Assembly: GCA_004154925.1 (NCBI GenBank)
Contig: QJNS01000370.1
Location: forward strand, 1 to 54,698
DNA: 54,698 nucleotides
Source of the DNA: Monosporascus cannonballus
Taxonomy: Eukaryota > Ascomycota > Sordariomycetes > Xylariales
Direction: 5' to 3'
Positions 46,150 through 54,698 of the stretch are shown piece after piece; the stretch's first letter is position 1, and each line of letters starts with the position of its first letter. The notes beneath the pieces are model-generated. The model made no database searches and was not told where the DNA came from. It worked only from the letters and a program-made list of their open reading frames with translations. The translations under genes and the position numbers were made by a program.

Positions 46150-49100
46150 CATACTTAAGGACCTTAATTAGGGGGCTTTTTTTAGTAATTCTGTCGCCGC
46201 TAACAAAAGTTCTTTAATAGGCGTTAGGCGTTAATAAGACTTTTGGCAGGTTCCCAGGTATTTTCGGAATCTGGATGTTTTTTTTACTTAATTAGGTACT
46301 GGGTAAATCCGTTTTATTTTCGTATATCGAAAACTTTTTTATTTCGTATATTTATTCGTTTTTTATTTCCATATCGTCTTATACCGTATGTACTTTGATT
46401 ATATTTATTGCTTACTTAAGTAAAAAAATATGAAAAATTAAATAAAGTTTGATTTTCGGTAAAAATTCTAATTCATAATTATTTTCTGAACTTTTTTTTA
46501 ATAATTTTATATAAATCGATATATTTAAAATGAAATTTTTTGTTAAGTCGTTTTATTTAAATATTTGTAATGGCGAAAAAAATTATTTTCCTTTTTTTAA
46601 AAATTAATTTTTTTAACTTTTTTAATGATAACATTTGTTTATTTGATTTTATATGAATTTTAATTTTATCTTTTTTTCCTGGTGTAATTATTATAATTTT
46701 TCTAATATAAAAATTATTTTAATATTAATTAAATTATCGTTACGTACTTTTTTATAAATTTTTAAAATAAAACCAAAATTTGCGTTCGTAAATATTATCT
46801 TAATATTTTCGTAATAATTAATATTATAAGCTAATTATAAGATTAGTAATTTCATAACTTAATTATTTTATTTGTAATTAATATAATATCGTAAGTAAAT
46901 TTTTAAAACTTAATTTATTCGTTCCGTTTATTTACTTATTTAAGGTTTAAATATGTTAAATAATTTATAATTTAAGCCGATTTATATTATTAGATTTTAT
47001 TAAAATTTTAATGCCAATATTAATCCTTTATTTAATATAATTTCTATAAATAATTTATATATATTAAAAATATGATTAAAGAAAATATATATTAATTATT
47101 CGGCGTTTATATTTTTTATAATATAATAAAAATAAGAAAATTTCGTAAATCGGTCGACGATTACGAAAATATTATTATAATATATTTCCGTAACTGGATT
47201 TTTTAATATAAAAAATTTAATAATAAAATCAAATATAATTAAATATTATAATCGTTTTGTAATTAATAATGGCTGTAATTTTCCGTAAGATTTATATTAT
47301 CGAATTTTTGCGTTAACGTAAATATTATATTATTATATAACTTTTTATATTATTAATTTTATTTTAAGAAAAAAATATATTCGTTAAAACCTTTTTAAGG
47401 TTTTATAAATCTTTAGATATCTATATAATTAATATTCGTATATTTTTCGTACTGAATCTTTTTATTATTTCTTTAAAATTTATGTTTTATTTATATTCTG
47501 GTTTTTTAGAAAATTATAATTATATTATTAAATTTTCTAATGTATATTATTTAATATTACTTAAATTATCTCAATCTGCCGTAAACATAAATATCCTTTT
47601 ATGGTAATATTAAAAATTATATAATTAATTTTAACCAATTTGTTTTTAAAATTTGGTTACTTATTTAAAATATTTACTTTATTATTTTTTAATTTTTTTA
47701 GTAAATAATAACGAAATCGAAATTCGCTAATTTTTTCGTATATCTTAATTATCGTCCTGTAAATTCCCTAATCGTAATAAATCGGATAAAATTTTAATAA
47801 TCCGTATAAACCTTAATCTAATACAAGTTTTCTTTTAAAAAATGCCTAAATTCCCAAAATGCCATAATAATAACCATAAATTCCTTATCTGGAATACCGT
47901 AATTAAGATCGGTTGCTTTTAATTTATAGGAAAAAAATATAATAACGTACAATTTCCCTTAATTATTTCGTTATCCGATTATTACGTTTAACGCGTAATC
48001 CGAAATATCGGTTTTTAATTTAACAAAGCGGTTTGGATCGTACATAATTAATATTGGTTCGTTGGTAATCGTATTCTTAATATCTTAAAATACTTTTTTT
48101 ATTTTTGGCGTCCATTTAAATTTTTTTTTTCGTAAAATTCGTTATAGGTATAATTATTCTGATAAAGTTTCGAATAAATTTCCTGTAATAATTGGCGAAT
48201 CCAAGGAATACTTATATTTCTTTAACCGTTATTAACGTTTATTATTTTATAATTACAGCGATTTTCTTAAGGTTGATCTTAATATATCCTGAGATAATAA
48301 GATATCCTAAATATTTTATTTCCTATATATGGAATTAACTATTTTTTACGTTAACAAATAACTTTACGTTTTGTAAAACTTAAAAAACCTTATAAACGTA
48401 TCCTATATATATTTTTTTGGTTTCTGAAAAAATAAAAATATTATCGAACTTACAAATAACGAAAATATCGAAATATTTTGGTAATACGTAATTAACCATT
48501 TGCTAAAAGGTTGCTAATACGTTTATAAATCTTGTTAATATAACCAAATACTTAAATAATTTATATTTCGTATTAAAAGTTATTTTTCATTTATATCCTT
48601 TTTAATCCTGATAAAATTATATTTATTTGTTAAAATCGAATGCTATAACTTATTTAATTCTGTAAAATCGGTTTTTTATTTTTATAATTTAGGGTAATAA
48701 TATTCGATTTTTAATAATAATATCGTTTAATTACTAATAATTAATTATAAATCGTAATTTTCCAAATCTTTTGGGTACGAAAAATATTAAATATTCTGCT
48801 AATAATTTTAAAGGTTAAATTTATTTTTTTGTAACCGATTTTCTAGGTATTTTTTGAAAATACATAATTCGTTTTTATTAAGATTATAAATAAGATAAAA
48901 CTTTATTAAAAATCTTTTCTTAAAAATTATTTTATAATCTTATTTGCTATGTTCTAATAATTTCGTATCGAACTTTTTTCTGAAAAGCTATTTATATCTA
49001 TAATATTATAATAACATATTAATCAGATTTTTTAATTCTTTAGGTTACTGTTTTTATTGTTTTAAATCGTTATTTAGTTATTTTAATTTCGCTTTAATCA

Positions 49101-51490
49101 TAATAACGATAGGTCGTATTTTTTTTTAATACCCGTTTTTTTTATATATATTTTGTTTTTTTAAGTGGTAAAATATTTGTTATATTTTTGTATTTGTATT
49201 CGTCGCTATCATCGATCAAATATTAAGATTTTATTTTCCCCTTTTATTTATTACTAAAAAATAAAACGAACTTTACCTGGCTAATTTTTTCGTTAATTAA
49301 AACTCCGTATTAGCGTATTTATAGTAATTCTAAAATCATATAGAAATTCCCGAAGGGAACAATATCGAAATTAACCGTCTAATATCGTCCTTTAATAAAA
49401 ATCTCGAGGTAATCAATTTTGCGTATAATTTTTCTATTATCATAAACAAATTCCTAATTTTCGATATTCTTTGCTATATAAAGTTCTAATTTATATTTCT
49501 ATAATAATCTAAATTTATTAACCATATCCGGTATAATGTAATTTCCGCCCAGAATTCCGTAATCTATTATTGCAGTATACTAATGCGTTCCGATTCGTAT
49601 ATCTAAAGTAATAAAGTCGTTAATATTTTTTATTGTCGCGTTTAAAGCCCTTTTTAAGAATTCCTTTTAACTTCTTTAGATCTCGTTATCTTACGGCTTT
49701 TTTACAAATAACCTTTTTTTTAATTTTTATTCGAATTTATCAAGCTTTATTTATGTTTTTTCGTTTTACGCGTTTAATTACTATATCTATTGTTATTACC
49801 GGCGTATTGTTCTTTTAAACTGTATTAATTATTTTTAATTTTCTTGCAATTTTTCTTATCGAATAAATTGTTCTCTTATGTTTACGATTATATCCTATTA
49901 TGCGTCGTCTTAACTATCGTTCCAGAAATCTTTTATAAATTAACGTATTTCTTCCTTAATAACCTTTTTTTCTTAAAGGTTTATAATAAATGCCAATTAA
50001 AAATAAAAGTCCGTAATAACTTTTCAATAATGCTTTTTTACCGTACGCTAAATTAACTTCTTTTTCGTTTAATAATTGCATTATTTATAATAACAAAAAA
50101 GGTTTTCTTACGGGCATTACTTTTCTTTAAGCCAACTTTTTGCTTTAGCTAATTACTAGATATCTCCTGGGGCTATAATTCGAAAATATCGGTATCATTA
50201 CTTATCGTCCTTATTATTTCCGGTACGGTTTGGAAAATCGAATCCTTTATAGTATATACAAATAATTCGTTTATGGATATGTTACTTCCATTTTTTATAA
50301 TCGGGACATTCTCGTCGTCGACAATATATAACGTACATTTTGCCGTATCGATCAAAGGTTCCGGGACAAACTTCTTTTATTTAATTTTAGTATTTGCGTA
50401 ATTATCCTTATAACATTACTTATTATATTCGCAATACCTATTAAATTAGTTTTCTAGCTTTTGGCATTTTTCGTTAAATTTTTTATCGTAATAATCCCGG
50501 TTAAACCTTTTATTATAAGCTTAATATATATTTGGCTTAAATTATATTAATGGCTTTATTATTATTTCTTTAATTATTTCCGGTTTATTTTTCCAGTATA
50601 GGGGTCTAGTTATTTTATTATAATTCCTTAAGTTTTTTGCATTTATAAATCTTATATCCCATTTTGCCGTAATTAAAGCTCTTAATTTAACTTTAATCCT
50701 ATTTATAGGTAACGCCGAATTCCATAAATCCTAATACCGTTTTATAAAAAGTAAAAGGTACGTTTCGTTTTTTCCCCTAATTAAACTTAATATATTTCGA
50801 ACGTAAAATATATTATTCCTTTTTTTGTCGTTTTTTAAATTATGAATTATTAATCTTAATTACTTTTGTAATATACCGATTTAAATTAATTAATTATTTA
50901 ATCCGAATAATTTTATTTTTTATATTATTTTTTAGCCTTTTATAAAATATATTAATAAAGGCGTCGGCCTTATTATCTCCTTATTCGGCCTTAACCGTAA
51001 AACTTTTAAAAATTACGGTATATTTAAATACAAATCCTTTTTATCGGAATTACAGAAATTATTAAACCGTAAATCCTTTTTTATCTGGATTGCCGAAATT
51101 ATCGCGCATTTTGTTTTCGAAATTAGTTAAAAGTAAAAAAATCTTATTAATAAAGTTTTCCTTATTTAACTTTTTTACATTTAGGAAACTTTTCAAAATA
51201 AGTTTAAACCAATTAACCGTATTTCTTATTAGGCATATTCCCATTACTAAGACCATATCCGCTAGGTCGCTAAGGTCCAAAAAACGAAAATAAATTCGTA
51301 CCTAAATTAAAAAAATTTAAGGATTACTTTTCCCATCGTAAGGTTCTGGCTTCTTTAGCTTTATGCGGACGAAAAAAGGTTAGATAAATGACGTAACTCT
51401 AAATTATCGAACTTCTTTTTCCAATTCCCGAATTCGAGCCTAAAACTGCTAAATAGGGGTTTCCTAAACGCTAATCGACATTTTAACAAT
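46150..51490 (-). pseudogene. Gypsy F gag-pol
   Basis: gag starts ATGTCGATTAGCG near 51,490; KTISARS... and the DMVLVMGICLIRNTVNWFKL stretch (51062-51280) are gag. The region at 50173-50355 (TAKCTLYIVDDENVPIIKNG) is the gag-protease linker. The RT core reads KFDN at 48453-48442 and the chromodomain at 46.2 kb is well preserved. RIP stops occur throughout. Confidence 0.8.
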
Positions 51491-51541
51491 ATTAAATATT
51501 ATTTAGAATTTAACGGTACTACTAAATAAAAATTTGTAACA

Positions 51542-51911
51542 TATAACGAGCTATACGGTTTAACCAATTATTAAACCTTAAATCGACGAATTTATATTAA
51601 TAGGAATATCGTAAAAATCTAAATAATAAATATAGTAACGTATTACGTTTCGTAATGCCAAAGGTGCCTTAGGTAACGATATTATATTACAAACTAAAAT
51701 TATCTAAACTATGGAACTAATAAACGTATATATTTTCATAAATTAATTAGATCTTTATTGGATCTCGACGTTATCACAGATCTAATGCCATTGGATTCGG
51801 TTAGTTTTGTATGGATTTATTTGAATCTTGATACCAAGAAAGATCTAAATCACGTAACTCTTTTTGTAGGTCTGACCGTTTTCGTAGCCGATCTTCGGTT
51901 GGGTCGTAACA
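51542..51911 (-). repeat. 5' LTR of Gypsy F
   Basis: 370 bp, ending GGGTCGTAACA at 51911 and followed by TATAA. Confidence 0.88.
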
Positions 51912-51916
51912 TATAA

Positions 51917-53940
51917 GGACACGACAAAAACTTTACTATCTAAAATGATAAGATATATAAAAAAATAAGCACCAAAAAAAGTACGACGTATTATTATTAA
52001 TATCCGAACAAAATTAAGGCAACTAAATAACGATCTAAAATAACAGCCCTAAAAATCAGAAAATCTCACCAATATGCCATTATAATACCAGCGATACAAA
52101 CAGCTTTTTAAAAAGAAACTGGATGCAAAATTACCAGAACATAGCGAATAAAATTATAAGATAATTTTTAAAAAAAAAAATTTCGACGAAAAGTTTTACC
52201 TTATTTACAACTTTAACGGAAACGAATTACATATTTTTAAGGAATACCTGGAAAATCGGTTACAAAAGAGATGGATTCGATGTTCGAAATTACCGGCAGG
52301 ATATTTAATATTTTTCGTATCTAAAAAAATAGAAAATTACCACTTATAATGAATTATCGACAACTAAACGACATTGCTGTTAAATATTAAGTACCATTAC
52401 CTCTGATTACGGAAATAAAAAAAACAACTTTACGGAATCAAATAATTTATAATATTTGATCTTAAAAATAAATATAACTTTATTAGAATCAAAAAGGGAT
52501 ACCATTAAAAAAATAACCTTCAGGAGAAAATACGAATTGTTTCAATACTAAGTTACGCTAATAAAACTTTCGAACGTGACAACAATTTTCTAACAGATAA
52601 TAAATTATTTGTTACGAAAGTATCTTAACATTTTTGTCGTGTATTATCTCGACAATATCCTTACTTTTCAGAAATAAAAAACTACATATAAATTACGTTC
52701 ATAAAGTTTTTAAAGGTTTACAAAACGCAAAGTTACTTATTAACGCAGAAAAAAAAATTAATTATAGGTATAGAAAATAAAATATCTGGAATATATTATG
52801 ACTTTAGGACATACTAAGATAAACCTCAAGAAAATCGCTACAATTATAGAATAGCAGACACCAACGATAGTTAAAGAGATATAGGCATTTCTTGGATTCG
52901 TCAATTACTACAGAAAGTGTTTTCGAAATTTTCGCAACATAACTATACATCTAATAAATCTCATAAAGAAAAAGCAAAATTTGAAATAGGTATTAAAAAT
53001 AAAAAAAGCGTTCTAAAAATCAAAAACGTAATTATTAACGAATTAATATTAATTATATAGGATTTAATTCGCTATGTTTAACTAAAAACCGATATTTCTA
53101 AATACGTATTAAACGTAATAATTAGATAACGAAATAATTAAAGCAAATTATATTTCACTATATTCTTTTCGTATAAATTAAAAGAAGCCGAACTTAATTA
53201 CGGTATTCCAGATAAGGAATATATGGCCATTATGATGGTTTTTCGGAAATTCAAATTTTTTCTAAACGGAAATTTATACCAGGTTAAGGTTTATACGGAT
53301 TATCAAAATCTTACCCGTTTTACTATAATTAAGAAATTTATAAAACGATAATGAAAATACATAAAGAAATTGGCGAACATTAACGTTGTTATTATTGGCA
53401 AAAAGCGCTTAAAAACGGCAAAACAAATACTTTAAATATACGACAAAACTCCGAAAAAAACTTGGTCAAAATTAGCTATATAATTTTTGAGACCATTACG
53501 AAAAGATATTTACGCCCGCAACAAATTACGATAATTGAAGCAATACCTTTTAATATATATCATAAAATCAAGCAATATAAATAATGTGTTATAAGAACAA
53601 AAAACAAACAAAATATTGGTGTCAAAAAACCCCGAAAGAATCTAGTAAGAGAAATATATAAAAATCAATTATATAGATATCCAAGGATGTACAAAACTCT
53701 AAAAAGGTTATAACAAACTTACCAATTTCTTAAAATGAAATTAATAATATAAAAAATCATATAATGATACGATACTTATGCTAGAACAAAAGCATAATTA
53801 TATAAACTCTATAAAAAATTACATTTATTATTAATCGCAAAATAATTATGATATTTAATTATTTTCAACTTTATTATCAAATTTCCTATATTAAAAAATC
53901 TCGCTATAAAAGTATATTTCGATAGTCTTTTCGTGATGCC
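51917..53940 (+). pseudogene. Gypsy E pol, distal part (RT to integrase core)
   Basis: Continuation of E after the F insertion. The RT motif reads VVYYLDNI around 52636-52659, with the second Asp lost. RNase H-like sequence follows, and the last recognisable piece is the integrase start (YFDSLFVM, 53.92 kb), after which homology to A, B and D ends abruptly. Confidence 0.75.
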
Positions 53941-54577
53941 TAACCTCGGACCCCACTAAATGAATTGTCCTAGCAATGAATACGGATTTCTACCAAAACG
54001 CGCGATATAATAAATTTAATAATAAATTAACAAAAACATATATAATACAGTAAGGCAGTATATATATAAAACACATTATTTTACATATATGCAACTAGGT
54101 ATATTTTTAAAAAAATATTTAATGTGATTTTTAAAATTAAATATATTATCAAAATGAATATATATTTATAAAAGTTGGTAAAATCTTAACTTCGCAGAAG
54201 TTGAAAAATTCATTAATATATTTTCACTATTTAAATATTAAATGTAAAAACTAGAGAAGCTTTCCTATTATATATTTCATAAATTATGTATATGTAAAGA
54301 TTAAAAAATATAATATATTACGACAATATATTTTTATAAAATTTATAAATATACTGGATATATTTAAATTTATTGAAAACCTTTACATATTAAGTATATA
54401 GAAATCAATTACTTAGCTAATTATATATTTATATTTACGGAAAAGAGACTGAATTAAAATTTTAAACCCCGTTTTGTTTAAGTATATATTTATTTCTTTA
54501 TCAATCATACTATTAATATTTTTAGAATTTCTAATTAAGAAAATGTAAGAAAAATTTAAAAATAAATATACCAGCTG
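53941..54577. other. Extremely AT-rich sequence, unidentified
   Basis: After about 60 bases of mixed composition (CCTAACCTCGGACCCC), the sequence is almost pure A/T with short runs such as TATATATTTATA. No frame, repeat copy or RNA recognised. It could be RIPed repeat of another family or an AT-rich block of pericentromeric type. The composition also resembles mitochondrial spacer, but no mitochondrial gene is seen. Confidence 0.4.
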
Positions 54578-54607
54578 ATAATAATAATAATAATAATAAT
54601 AATGATG

Positions 54608-54698
<91 letters not shown>
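54578..54698. repeat. (AAT)n microsatellite
   Basis: About 40 trinucleotide units of AAT/ATA, interrupted by a GATGAT at about 54603-54608, running off the window end. Confidence 0.95.

Larger units (their letters stand above)
45195..51911 (-). mobile_element. Gypsy LTR retrotransposon F inside Gypsy E
   Basis: LTRs of exactly 370 bp at 45195-45564 (3') and 51542-51911 (5') are flanked by TATGA and TATAA, a 5 bp duplication with one G/A change. Internal sequence on the minus strand is gag (from about 51.49 kb) to chromodomain (about 46.2 kb) and resembles A and D. The RT motif reads KFDN (48453-48442). It is the best reference for the uninterrupted structure of element C. Confidence 0.92.
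42313..53940 (+). mobile_element. Gypsy LTR retrotransposon E, interrupted by F and truncated
   Basis: The 5' LTR (42313-42680) starts TGTTACGACCC and is preceded by AACGG. gag-pol runs on the plus strand to 45194, is interrupted by Gypsy F, resumes at 51917 in the same position of pol, and stops matching near 53,940 inside the integrase core. The 3' half of the integrase, the accessory ORF and the 3' LTR are therefore missing. It belongs with B by its gag start (ATGTTTACTAGTAAGC). The RT motif reads YLDN (52645-52656). Confidence 0.85.

Noticed and set aside
53941..54577. Mitochondrial insertion (NUMT)
   Set aside because: Only the AT content suggests it. No mitochondrial gene, tRNA or intron motif is visible.
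1..54698. tRNA, rRNA, CRISPR, bacterial operon or telomere features
   Set aside because: I looked for cloverleaf B-box patterns, 5S-like sequence, regular spacer arrays and TTAGGG repeats. None was found, and the genome type makes CRISPR implausible.

Overview
The window looks like nuclear DNA of a filamentous ascomycete (Pezizomycotina). Evidence: an intron-rich fungal 2-isopropylmalate synthase gene with short GT-AG introns and CTAAC/CTGAC branch sites, fungal-type Gypsy, Copia, Tc1 and pogo/Fot1 elements, and pervasive C-to-T/G-to-A decay of repeats, the mark of repeat-induced point mutation (RIP). I cannot name a genus.

Layout. (1) 1-3.1 kb: ordinary GC content with one intact gene, leuA-type 2-isopropylmalate synthase, minus strand, nine exons (259-2657), with a TGACTCA cross-pathway-control site upstream. 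(2) 3.3-4.6 kb: a broken C-terminal fragment of a 5-oxoprolinase gene, plus strand. (3) 4.6-6.3 kb: intergenic, nothing recognised. (4) 6.28-38.33 kb: one minus-strand Copia-like element (G, duplication TTTTC) blown up from about 6.1 kb to 32 kb by nested insertions. Gypsy A (6553-13163, duplication TTAAA), Gypsy C (17170-31209, minus) and Gypsy D (32284-37579, duplication CCGAC) sit in G. Gypsy B (22453-29336), a 208-212 bp fold-back element and a 506 bp miniature LTR element sit in C. (5) 38.4-40.3 kb: a pogo/Fot1-type DNA transposon with TA duplications and 44 bp inverted repeats. (6) 40.3-41.3 kb: an un-RIPed spacer without a recognised gene. (7) 41.3 kb to the end: a Tc1-type transposase interrupted by Gypsy E, itself interrupted by Gypsy F (45195-51911, minus, duplication TATGA/TATAA). 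E is cut off near 53.94 kb, followed by very AT-rich sequence and an (AAT)n microsatellite to the window end.

Almost everything right of 6.5 kb is dead: retroelement frames are full of TAA/TAG where CAA/CAG is expected, and catalytic Asp codons have become Asn. Inferred order: G first; then C, A and D into G; B and the two small elements into C; independently Tc1, then E, then F.

Most interesting item: each Gypsy copy whose 3' end is present (A, B, C, D, F) carries between the chromodomain end of pol and the 3' LTR a second frame on the opposite strand. It encodes a small protein with an N-terminal six-cysteine array spaced much like a Zn2Cys6 cluster and a Leu/Glu-rich coiled-coil tail. Other notable items are a GC-AG intron next to a 25-nt microexon holding the HPHND metal-binding motif of leuA, the fold-back element apparently built from the LTR of the miniature element, and copy-number variation of a 35-36 bp tandem unit in the U3 of two Gypsy elements.
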